This document shows positions 44,944 to 52,218 of a stretch of DNA of 64,000 bases, in pieces. This DNA comes from Streptomyces fradiae. GTDB lineage: Bacteria > Actinomycetota > Actinomycetes > Streptomycetales > Streptomycetaceae. The stretch lies in NCBI RefSeq assembly GCF_041270065.1, contig NZ_CP065958.1, positions 3,224,001 to 3,288,000 on the forward strand, written 5' to 3'. Numbering within the stretch: position 1 is the stretch's first letter; each line of letters opens with the position of its first letter. Below the pieces are notes generated by a model. It was given only the letters and a program-made list of their open reading frames with translations, searched no databases and was not told the origin of the DNA. The translations under genes and the position numbers were made by a program.

Positions 44944-46310
44944 GCTGCGGCTCCTTCCAGGCGGAGTACTTCCCGCGCGGTCTGGCGGTTGAGGTGGATG
45001 TCCCGGGCGATGGTGGCGGCGAGCGCTGCCTCGCCGGGGGTGTGTCCGTGGCCGGCGTACTGCCAGGAGGCGAGGACGAGCACGGTGTCCGGGTCGGTGT
45101 GGCTGTCCTGCGCGGCGCGGTAGTCGGCGCGGATCTGACGGAGGGCGCCGAGGGTCGTCGAGTAGCGGCGGGACTTGGTGGAGAAGTGGCCGCGGAAGCC
45201 GAGCATGTGGGCCCAGGCGGCGAGCTTGCGATCCGGGTAGAGCGGGGCGAGGTCGAGGCAGGCCTCGATGAGGCGCCGGGGGTGGTCGGCCACGTCGAGG
45301 AGGTCGAGCACTTCGCGGTTGCCGATCCGGCGGTCGAGGCTGCCGGTGGTCTCGGCCGCCTTGGTGGCGTACTTGGCGACGTACGCCGCGACGGCCTGTT
45401 CGGTGATGTCGGAGCCGTCGCCGAACGCCTTGACCGGGCGGATGTCGAGCTGTCGCCCCCACTGGAAGCGCCGGCGCGGCTGGTCACCGGCGGCCGGGAC
45501 GGTGATGGTGGTGTACGCGTGAACGGCGGCGGCGCGGATGGCGTCGTCGAGTAACCGCACGCTCGCCCAGGAGGGCGGGACCGTGCCGGGGCCGTCCGGT
45601 CCGTCGAGGCGGATCACGGCGTGGAAGTGGATGGCGCCGCGCTTCTGGAACTCGGCGACCTTCCCGTACGAGACGCGCAGCACGTCCTTGAGCCCGCGTT
45701 GCGTGAGTCCGGCACGGGCGGCGAGCTCGCGGCGCAGGCGGTTGGTGAAGCGCTGCCAGAGCTGTCCGGCGTGGTTGTTGAAGAGGACGGCGCCGGCGTA
45801 GTCGTACGAGTTGGGGTCGAGGGCCGTGCCCAGGGCGGGGTCGTTCTCCGGGTGACGGGTGCCGCAGCGGCAGGCCCCGCGGTCGGGGCGGTTGTGGACG
45901 GGCCCGAAGGACGGGGCAGTGAGGGTGACGAACACCCGGGGGTGGTCACGGACGGTCGCGGGGATGTCCTTGGACTCGTCGCCGGCCAGGCCCGCCCGGA
46001 TGAGGTGGTAGGTGTCCCCGGCGTACGTGTGGGCGCAGGAGGGGCAGCGGGATGCGCGGCGGTTGCCGCAGGCGACGCGGAGGCGTCCGCTGGGCTCGGT
46101 CTCGGTGGAGTAGCGACACAGGGTCTCCCCCGACGTGCGGTCCTTGGTGAGGGTCCAGCCGGTCAGGTGGATGGGGTCGGAGCAGCCGCCGGTACGGTGT
46201 ACCTGGTCCTTCCAGCGGTCGAAGTCGGGGGCCGCGGCCACCCGGAGGACATCGTGCAGGGTGGCCGGGGCCAGGCCGCCCGCCGCGGTGGCGGCGGTGC
46301 GCTGAGCCAT
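44940..46310 (-). CDS. repSA: RepSA-type rolling-circle replication initiator
   Basis: 456 residues. Cys/His clusters (CRYSTETEPSGRLRVACGNRR, CPSCAHTYAGDTYH, CRCGTRHPENDP) are typical of RepSA. The HUH motif is IHFHAVIRLDG (about 238) and the catalytic Tyr region is YVAKYATKAAE (about 315). It nicks the double-strand origin to start rolling-circle replication after excision. ATG at 46310; an upstream in-frame start at 46334 is weaker. Confidence 0.92.
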   Translation of the reverse strand: MAQRTAATAAGGLAPATLHDVLRVAAAPDFDRWKDQVHRTGGCSDPIHLTGWTLTKDRTSGETLCRYSTETEPSGRLRVACGNRRASRCPSCAHTYAGDTYHLIRAGLAGDESKDIPATVRDHPRVFVTLTAPSFGPVHNRPDRGACRCGTRHPENDPALGTALDPNSYDYAGAVLFNNHAGQLWQRFTNRLRRELAARAGLTQRGLKDVLRVSYGKVAEFQKRGAIHFHAVIRLDGPDGPGTVPPSWASVRLLDDAIRAAAVHAYTTITVPAAGDQPRRRFQWGRQLDIRPVKAFGDGSDITEQAVAAYVAKYATKAAETTGSLDRRIGNREVLDLLDVADHPRRLIEACLDLAPLYPDRKLAAWAHMLGFRGHFSTKSRRYSTTLGALRQIRADYRAAQDSHTDPDTVLVLASWQYAGHGHTPGEAALAATIARDIHLNRQTAREVLRLEGAAA

Positions 46311-46400
46311 GATGGGTGTTCCTTCCGGTTGCAAGATCGGCGAGGGGTACGGCGCCCGGGCGGCGGATGCTTGGCGGTATCGAGGCCGCCCGGGTGCCGG

Positions 46401-46742
46401 TCAGCGGCGCTTGGCCGAGGAGCTGAGCAGCGAGCGGACGACGACGGCGCAGACGGCGACCGAGGCGGCCGTGATGGCGGTCGCGAGGAGCATCGAGACC
46501 AGGACCGTGCCGACGACCAGGACGGCGGCGGTGCCGGCGCCGACGACGGCGAGCGCCGTGCCGGGCGTGATCTGGACGGCAAGGCGGGGCGCCGGGACCG
46601 CAGGAGCGGGCGGGGCCAGGGGCTGCTGGGCGGGCTGAATCGCCGCCGGCTGGACGACGGCGGGCGAGGTGGTCGAGGTGGTCGAGGGCGGGGTGACGAG
46701 GCCGGTCGGCATCGGCATGGTCGGGAACTTCGGTCGGAACAT
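46401..46742 (-). CDS. spdD: SpdD-like mobile element transfer protein
   Basis: 113 residues. A Pro/Thr-rich N-terminus is followed by two membrane helices (about 58-100, TALAVVGAGTAAVLVVGTVL, then MLLATAITAASVAVCAVVV). Spd proteins help plasmid DNA spread along the mycelium after transfer. ATG at 46742. It lies 90 bp upstream of repSA on the same strand. Confidence 0.85.
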   Translation of the reverse strand: MFRPKFPTMPMPTGLVTPPSTTSTTSPAVVQPAAIQPAQQPLAPPAPAVPAPRLAVQITPGTALAVVGAGTAAVLVVGTVLVSMLLATAITAASVAVCAVVVRSLLSSSAKRR

Positions 46743-46768
46743 GGGTCTCTTCTCCCTTCCGGGGCGGG

Positions 46769-46927
46769 TCACTTGCTGATGACGTGGTCGATGACGGGGG
46801 CCAGCAGGCTGTCGGCGAGGAGGAAGCCGCCGAGGAGAATCACTGCGACGAGCCACCAGGGCGGGCGGATCAGCTTGATCCCGAGGGCGCCGACGACGAG
46901 CAGGGCGAGCCAGAGCGGTACATCCAC
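46769..46927 (-). CDS. Small membrane protein of the spd region
   Basis: 52 residues: VDVPLWLALLVVGALGIKLI, then RPPWWLVAVILLGGFLLADS. Two hydrophobic helices. GTG at 46927 and TGA at 46769. It fits the SpdA/SpdB-neighbour membrane peptides of AICEs, probably acting in mycelial spread. It has a weak ribosome site but good codon use and position. Confidence 0.7.
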   Translation of the reverse strand: MDVPLWLALLVVGALGIKLIRPPWWLVAVILLGGFLLADSLLAPVIDHVISK

Positions 46928-46940
46928 GAGCGGTATCCGT

Positions 46941-47135
46941 TCAGTCGGAGATGCGGCAGCGGTGGGTGCGGGCGGCGAGCTGGGCGGCGGCGGAGCTGGA
47001 GTAGTCGGAGGACCAGCCGCAGCGGTCGGCGGTGCAGACGGCGGCGTACTTCGTGCGGCCGTGACGGTCGCGGTGGGTGCCGATCTGCACGGGACCGATC
47101 CGCATCACGGAGTGGAAGTGGTCGCGGGCGGGCAT
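46941..47135 (-). CDS. Mobile element transfer protein, small zinc-finger-like
   Basis: 64 residues with a HSVMRIGPVQIGTH start and a Cys/His group (CTADRCGWSSDYSS...THRC) that may bind zinc. Short proteins of this type are commonly found beside spd genes in pSAM2-like elements. Exact function unknown. Confidence 0.75.
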   Translation of the reverse strand: MPARDHFHSVMRIGPVQIGTHRDRHGRTKYAAVCTADRCGWSSDYSSSAAAQLAARTHRCRISD

Positions 47136-47138
47136 CGC

Positions 47139-47315
47139 TCAGTCCTCCGGGGTGAAGTCGTCAGCGTGGTCGGCCAGCCACTGGCGGATCTCGTCCGACT
47201 CGAACTCGTCGGCGGCGAGGATCACCGGCTCGGCCGTTGCCATGGCTTCCACCAGACGGTTGTTGCGGGTCAGTTCGGCGGCGTGCTCCAAGGCACGTCT
47301 GGTCGAGTCGCGCAT
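47139..47315 (-). CDS. Small acidic AICE protein
   Basis: 58 residues (MRDSTRRALEHAAELTRNNR...DDFTPED), helical and acidic, no membrane segment. ATG at 47315. It starts 16 bp after the spdB stop and ends 3 bp before the next gene. I do not recognise the family. Confidence 0.65.
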   Translation of the reverse strand: MRDSTRRALEHAAELTRNNRLVEAMATAEPVILAADEFESDEIRQWLADHADDFTPED

Positions 47316-47331
47316 CTTCTCGGTCTCCCTC

Positions 47332-47970
47332 TCAGGCGAGTTGGGCGGCGATGGCGTCGGCCATGGGCGCGGGGACGCCAAGGCGGGCGCGCAGGGTGTC
47401 GGTGTCGATCGGTTCGCCGGTGCGGGTGCGGTGGTCGGCGGCGATCTTGCGGGCGTGTTCGACGAGCGCGGAGGGGACGGGGACAGCGGGTGTGGTCGCG
47501 GGCGCCGGCGGGGCGGGCGGGGCATCCGGCTCGGGCTCGGGATCGACGACTGCTTCGGGCTCGGGGACGTACTCCGGTTCGGCGGGCTCCGGGCCCGGCT
47601 CGACTGTCGGGGCAGCGGAGTGCGCGAGGAGCGTGCCGCCGAGGAACGCGACGGCGGGCCAGCCGGCGATGCCGAAGCGCAGCCAGGCGGGTGGATGGGC
47701 GAGGTCGAGGAATCCGGCGGTGGCGACGTTCGCGCCGAGCGACGCGAAGAGCGAGATCAGGAACCAGCACCAGGCGAGCCGGGACGAGCCGTCCGCGCGG
47801 AGCCGTCGCCAGGCCGCCACCAGGAGCAGGTCGACGGAGACGGGGTAGGCCCACGCCTTCCATCCGGTCTGTCCGGCAGCGGCGGCCAGGTCGTGCAGGT
47901 GGGCGAAGGACAGCGCACCGGCGATCAGCGCTTGGACCAGCACGGCGTCGACGCGGAGCTTGCTGGTCAT
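47332..47970 (-). CDS. spdB: DUF2637 / SpdB-like transfer membrane protein
   Basis: 212 residues. Four membrane helices in the first 115 residues (ALIAGALSFAHLHDLAAAAG, YPVSVDLLLVAAW and two more) form a DUF2637 domain. A Pro/Glu repeat linker and a C-terminal helical part (LVEHARKIAADHRTRTGEPI then DTDTLRARLGVP) that looks like a DNA-binding helix pair follow. SpdB proteins assist intramycelial plasmid spread and can bind TraB. ATG at 47970. Confidence 0.88.
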   Translation of the reverse strand: MTSKLRVDAVLVQALIAGALSFAHLHDLAAAAGQTGWKAWAYPVSVDLLLVAAWRRLRADGSSRLAWCWFLISLFASLGANVATAGFLDLAHPPAWLRFGIAGWPAVAFLGGTLLAHSAAPTVEPGPEPAEPEYVPEPEAVVDPEPEPDAPPAPPAPATTPAVPVPSALVEHARKIAADHRTRTGEPIDTDTLRARLGVPAPMADAIAAQLA

Positions 47971-48059
47971 GACGGCACCTCCTGGGCGGGCGTTTTGGGC
48001 ATGGCGGGGGTAGGGACATGGCGCGGGACGGCCGCGCCGGCCGGACGGGATGGGGAGGA

Positions 48060-49406
48060 TCAGGCGGTCGCCGGGGCCGGGATCTTGGCGAGGGTCACCG
48101 GCGGCTCGACAGCGGGCCGGAAGGCGGCGAGGGTGGGCAGATCCGGGGTGAGGTGCGCGTGCTTGTTGCAGGCGTTGACGGCTGTACGGAGTGAGGTGTG
48201 CGGCGTACGAATTCGAGCCCAGCCGCCGGAGGCGTCGCCGGTGATCGCGAGGCCGGGGCTGTCGACGGGGATCTGGATGGTGGCGAGAACGGCGTCCGGC
48301 GCAATGTCGCCGAAGGCCATGTTGGCGCTGGTCTCGTCGTTGACGCGGTGGGCGGTACGGACGCTGAGCTGGGCACGGAGCATGGTGATGCCCTTGCCGA
48401 GCTCGGAACCGAAGCGCTGCCCACAGATTTCGAGGTAGATCCCGGCGGCGCGGCCGAGCTGGGCGAGCCGGGCCAGGGCGGTGATGATCCGGTCGCGGCG
48501 CTTCTCCTCGTCCTTCGTGGCGAAGAGGGCGAGTTCGGCGACCTCGTCCACAAGGACGACGATGGGCACGGGTCGCAGGTGGTCGGGCAGGTCCCAGATG
48601 TCGGCGGCGATCTCGGCGTCCGGGGTGTCGGCAGTGATGCGCTGTTCGGCGCGGATGAGTTGGTAGACGCCTTCCATGTGCGCGATCAGCACGTCGAGGA
48701 GGCCGGCGGCGGTGTCGGGGTTGTCGGCGAGGGCGGAGAAGCGGCGGGCCAGGGGGAACAGCTCGACTCCCTGCTTGCAGTCGATCCCTACCAAGGCCAC
48801 GTGCTGCGAGGCGAGTTCGGCGACGAGGTTGCGCTGGTAGACGGACTTCCCTGACTTGGTCGCTCCGATCGTGAGAGCGTGCGGGGTGGTGCGGTAGTCG
48901 CGGTAGTGGACGGCTCCGTCCTCGCGCACCGCGACCGGCACGCGCATGACCGTGCGCTGGGTCTTGGCCGGCAGGTGGACGCGCTTGAGTACGTCGTAAC
49001 CAGTCATCCGGAGTTCGACAACGCCGGAGCGGATCTCCCGCGAGGTGACTCCGTACATCGCGAAGGAGTGCCGGAGCCGGTCGCACGAGGCCGCCACGTC
49101 GAAGGCGTCCTGTCCGGGCCGGAGCCCCAGGCGTAAGACGAGGCCAGTTCGGGTGGGCCGCAGCCGCAAGATGCGCGGGGCACGCGGCTCGGGGGCGGGC
49201 CGGTTGGCCATACGGGCGATGGCCAACCGCCACCGCGGCGGGGGAACCGTCAGCCCGCAGGCGTCCATGACCGACCTGTACCGGGCCAGAACCCGGAACG
49301 TGGCGAGCGTCACTCCGAAGGTCAGCCAGTACCAGGCGGGGCGCCGCCACCGCAGGAGACCCGCGATGGCGACGACCAGCACGGCGGAGGCAATCAACCA
49401 CCGCAT
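48060..49406 (-). CDS. traB: TraB/FtsK-SpoIIIE DNA translocase for conjugation
   Basis: 448 residues. One or two N-terminal membrane helices are followed by the motor: Walker A GATKSGKSVYQ (about 190), Walker B IVVLVDEVAELA (about 285) and the FtsK-like segment GIYLEICGQRFGSELGKGI. A C-terminal part may read the clt DNA site. In Streptomyces this single protein moves double-stranded DNA to the recipient. It starts 2 bp after the stop of the gene upstream, so the two are one transcript. Confidence 0.92.
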   Translation of the reverse strand: MRWLIASAVLVVAIAGLLRWRRPAWYWLTFGVTLATFRVLARYRSVMDACGLTVPPPRWRLAIARMANRPAPEPRAPRILRLRPTRTGLVLRLGLRPGQDAFDVAASCDRLRHSFAMYGVTSREIRSGVVELRMTGYDVLKRVHLPAKTQRTVMRVPVAVREDGAVHYRDYRTTPHALTIGATKSGKSVYQRNLVAELASQHVALVGIDCKQGVELFPLARRFSALADNPDTAAGLLDVLIAHMEGVYQLIRAEQRITADTPDAEIAADIWDLPDHLRPVPIVVLVDEVAELALFATKDEEKRRDRIITALARLAQLGRAAGIYLEICGQRFGSELGKGITMLRAQLSVRTAHRVNDETSANMAFGDIAPDAVLATIQIPVDSPGLAITGDASGGWARIRTPHTSLRTAVNACNKHAHLTPDLPTLAAFRPAVEPPVTLAKIPAPATA

Positions 49407-49408
49407 GA

Positions 49409-49765
49409 TCAGGCGGCCTTCGTGTTCGCGGCGCCGCTGACGAGCGAGGTCACCGCGACCGCCCGGAAGGCGATGCCGTGCCGGCGCTGCCCGTTGAACT
49501 CGCTGTCCCAGGGCCGGGCGATCAGGCCCGTGATCGCGACGGGGGTTCCCATGACCAGGTCGGCGGAGACGCCGGTCTCCGGAACGGTCACGGTGAGGAT
49601 CTCCACGTCGCCGTTCGCCGCGAACATCACGTCCACGGTCGACAGCGCGGCGCCGGTCTCGGCGTCCATGGCGCGCTCGCCGGTGCGGCGGTCCTTCACC
49701 TTGGGCTGCGGGGGCTGGGCGACCATCACGGTGGCCGCGGAGGTGTCGACGGGGATCTGACGCAC
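49409..49765 (-). CDS. SCO3933-like regulatory protein of AICEs
   Basis: 118 residues, soluble, with no known fold. I recall this family (RQIPVDTSAATVMVAQPPQP...GTPVAITGLIARPW) from many Streptomyces elements directly before the tra gene. GTG at 49765 follows AGAGGAG; a GTG 9 bp upstream is possible. Its promoter contains the 17-bp inverted repeats that probably bind the GntR repressor. Confidence 0.75.
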   Translation of the reverse strand: MRQIPVDTSAATVMVAQPPQPKVKDRRTGERAMDAETGAALSTVDVMFAANGDVEILTVTVPETGVSADLVMGTPVAITGLIARPWDSEFNGQRRHGIAFRAVAVTSLVSGAANTKAA

Positions 49766-49799
49766 AGAGATCACTCCTCTAGAAGTGCTGGACTCTGTC

Positions 49800-49851
49800 A
49801 CTCATGTATAGGAGTGACATGAAGAAGAGTGCACCACTCCTATACATGAGT
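49800..49851. promoter_or_regulatory. 17-bp inverted repeats, GntR (KorSA-like) operator
   Basis: ACTCATGTATAGGAGTG (49800-49816) and its exact complement (49835-49851) are separated by 18 bp in the promoter of the transfer operon. A third related copy lies at the divergent promoter of the regulator. Confidence 0.8.
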
Positions 49852-49903
49852 CAACCCGCCAGGACGAAGAAGTCGAGGCGGGTTGAGAAGAGTTGAGCGT
49901 GCG

Positions 49904-50683
49904 TCAGTCGGCGGCGGGGATCCGGTACTCGAAAACGAACTGGTCAGCGGCCATGAGGGTGTCGCAGACCTCCACCACGCGGCCGGTCTCAGTGACCGCG
50001 TTCCGCAGCAGATGGATGACCGGAGCACCGGGGCTCAGGGCGAGCTCCGAAGCTTCGGCCTTGGAGGCCGGCCGGGCTTGCAGCGTCTCCACGAACTCGG
50101 TGAAGACGTGTCCGTCGTCCTCCAGGCGGGCGTAGATCCCACCAGGTCCAGGGTTCTCGGAGAAGAGCTCAGGGATGTCCTTGACCACGTCCCACGGCAG
50201 GTACGACGAGGCGGTCTCAACGGGCGTCCCGTTCCGGAAGTACAGACGCCGCCGCGCGAGCACCTGCGTCCCCGCATCGACGCCGAGCCGCTCGGCGATG
50301 TCCTCCGGAGCCTCCACGGGCCCGATGTAGAGGACGCTCACCTTGGCAGTGGCCCCGGACTGCGCGGACTCGGCGAGATAGGCCGCCTTTCCGCCCCGCC
50401 TGTGCGAGGCCCGGAACCGATCCGACGACCGCAGCCGCACGGGCGGGCGGTCCTTCACGATCGACCCCTTGCCGTGCCGCGTCTCCACGAGCCCGCTCGC
50501 CCGCACCTCGACCATCGCCTTGCGAATCGTCCCGCCAGCTACTCCGTATCGCTCGACAAGCTCCGACTCACTCGGCACCAGATCCCCGGGCCTCAGAACG
50601 CCCGCCTTGATCTGCTGCACGATCTCTTCGGCGATCTGGACGTACCGCGGTACGGCCCTGCCACCTCCTGCGGGCGTTCCCAT
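49904..50683 (-). CDS. GntR/HutC-type repressor (KorSA-like)
   Basis: 259 residues. An N-terminal winged helix (YVQIAEEIVQQIKAGVLRPG, then VPSESELVERYGVAGGTIRKA) and a UTRA ligand domain (about 95-255) are present. In pSAM2, KorSA of this type represses pra and so controls replication and transfer; here the gene is divergent from a NUDIX gene, the same layout. ATG at 50683 with AAGGAC. Confidence 0.88.
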   Translation of the reverse strand: MGTPAGGGRAVPRYVQIAEEIVQQIKAGVLRPGDLVPSESELVERYGVAGGTIRKAMVEVRASGLVETRHGKGSIVKDRPPVRLRSSDRFRASHRRGGKAAYLAESAQSGATAKVSVLYIGPVEAPEDIAERLGVDAGTQVLARRRLYFRNGTPVETASSYLPWDVVKDIPELFSENPGPGGIYARLEDDGHVFTEFVETLQARPASKAEASELALSPGAPVIHLLRNAVTETGRVVEVCDTLMAADQFVFEYRIPAAD

Positions 50684-50704
50684 AGTCCTTCTCACTCTCC
50701 TATG

Positions 50705-50719
50705 CTCCTGTACATGAGT
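50705..50719. promoter_or_regulatory. Third GntR operator copy
   Basis: CTCCTGTACATGAGT differs by one base from the half-repeat at 49837-49851 and overlaps the start codon of the NUDIX gene in the divergent promoter. Confidence 0.7.
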
Positions 50720-51172
50720 AACAGCGCCCGAGAGACGACGTCAACGCCACTGCACTCCGTGTCCGTCGCGGGCGCAGTCGTACGCGAAGACGGCCGCCTC
50801 CTGGCGATCCGCCGCGCGGACAACGGCACCTGGGAACTCCCGGGCGGCGTCCTCGAACTCACCGAGTCCCCCGAGGAGGGCGTCATCCGCGAGGTCCTGG
50901 AGGAGACCGGCGTCCAGGTCGAGGTCGACGAGCTGACCGGCGTCTACAAGAACACGACGCGCGGCATCGTCGCCCTGGTCTTCCGCTGCAAGCCGGCTGG
51001 CGGCACGGAGCAGACGTCCGCCGAGTCGACCGCGGTTGAGTGGCTCACGCCGGAGGAGATCACCGAGCGCATGACCGAGGTCTACGCGATCCGCCTCCTG
51101 GACGCCCTGGACCAGGCGGGCCCCCACGTCCGCAGCCACGACGGCCGGCACCTCGTTGGCAGGTCGGCGTGA
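50714..51172 (+). CDS. NUDIX hydrolase (Pra-like activator position)
   Basis: 152 residues. The full NUDIX box GGVLELTESPEEGVIREVLEETGV is present. In pSAM2 the gene divergent from korSA is pra, a NUDIX-fold activator of replication and transfer; position and family suggest the same role. ATG at 50714 lies inside the operator, which would let the repressor block it directly. Confidence 0.88.
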   Translation: MSNSARETTSTPLHSVSVAGAVVREDGRLLAIRRADNGTWELPGGVLELTESPEEGVIREVLEETGVQVEVDELTGVYKNTTRGIVALVFRCKPAGGTEQTSAESTAVEWLTPEEITERMTEVYAIRLLDALDQAGPHVRSHDGRHLVGRSA

Positions 51173-51645
51173 CGACTTCTATCGCGCTCAGCTTCGAGGT
51201 TCTGACGGACAAGAGCTCCCACGACAACCTCCGCTTGCGCCTCGGGCCGTACCACCACACCTGCGATTCGTTCTACCTGGACATCGACGACTCCCCCACG
51301 GCTTCGTCAGACCTCAGGACAGATCTCGCACGCCTCCTGGAGCAATGGAGGAGCCAAGTCGACGAGTTGAAGGGCACCGGGGGCACCGCCTACCTGCCCT
51401 ACGACTTCTCCGACGAGTGCACAGGCTGGCTCCGCGTCACGTCCACGGACGGCCACAACGCCGATGTGCAGGCAGGGTGGAGCTGGGTGAACGGCTGGAC
51501 GTTCCTTCCCTCCGACTACCTCACAACGGCCCCTGAGATTACGGACTTTGACCCAGAAGCGAACGCGCGAATCGAGTGCACTTTGGAGGACCTCTCCCAG
51601 AGAATCGCCGCGAACGCCAATACCATCACTACCCCCAGGCAGTAG
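51169..51645 (+). CDS. Hypothetical protein coupled to the NUDIX gene
   Basis: 158 residues, acidic, soluble, rich in aromatic residues (GPYHHTCDSFYLDIDD, YLPYDFSDECTGW, GWSWVNGWTFLPSDY). GTG at 51169 overlaps the NUDIX stop by 4 bp. No family recognised. A hairpin (51680-51698) follows. Confidence 0.7.
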   Translation: MTTSIALSFEVLTDKSSHDNLRLRLGPYHHTCDSFYLDIDDSPTASSDLRTDLARLLEQWRSQVDELKGTGGTAYLPYDFSDECTGWLRVTSTDGHNADVQAGWSWVNGWTFLPSDYLTTAPEITDFDPEANARIECTLEDLSQRIAANANTITTPRQ

Positions 51646-52218
51646 CGCGGTAAGAGTTTCCCTACTTCATCAAGGCACCCGCCGCGCACAGCGCGGCGCG
51701 CGCGGCCCGTCGCCCGGGCCTGCGCTCCTGTCTACGCCCCGCTCCAGCCCACCCGCCGGCCGCACGCCTGGCAGCTTGGGTTGATGGGCGGGAAGAACCA
51801 CGGCGTAGCCGGGGCGACTACGCGAGGTGCGGGCCAGGACGATGCCTCCGGCGAGGGCGCTCAGGCTCCGGGATGGAGGGGGCCCGTGGGCGTCCGCAGG
51901 CCGCGTCGTGGTGGAGGTGGGGGCTCCCATCCCGCCTGCCATCGACCCAGGCAGAGCCGAGCAGACACGGGTCCTGGCGTCCAGGTCGTTCGTACAGTGG
52001 CGCGCTCCACCTGGACGCCAGGACCCGCGCCTGCTCCACGGTGTGTGGGTCGACGGCAGACGGGATGGGAGCTGGGGGCAGTCACAGCTGGCAAGCCGGC
52101 CCCGGTATCGGGTTGGCTCAGGAGCAGGCCACGTTGTCAGGCAGCGTACGGCCTTCTGGTCATTCTCAAAGTCAGCCTAGGCGGGCCGCCGACCAGACCC
52201 GCTCCGCCGACCCAGTTG
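51646..52218. other. 573-bp non-coding region with large dyad
   Basis: No convincing gene. It contains a small hairpin (51680-51698) and the 63-bp inverted repeat described separately. Open frames here on both strands encode similar peptides only because the DNA is an inverted repeat. Confidence 0.7.
51923..52072. repeat. 63-bp imperfect inverted repeat, candidate single-strand origin
   Basis: Arms 51923-51985 and 52010-52072 with a 24-nt loop. The inner 18 bp of each arm are perfectly complementary and the outer part is interrupted by mismatches near the middle. Location and shape resemble sso/sti regions of Streptomyces rolling-circle plasmids. Confidence 0.75.
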
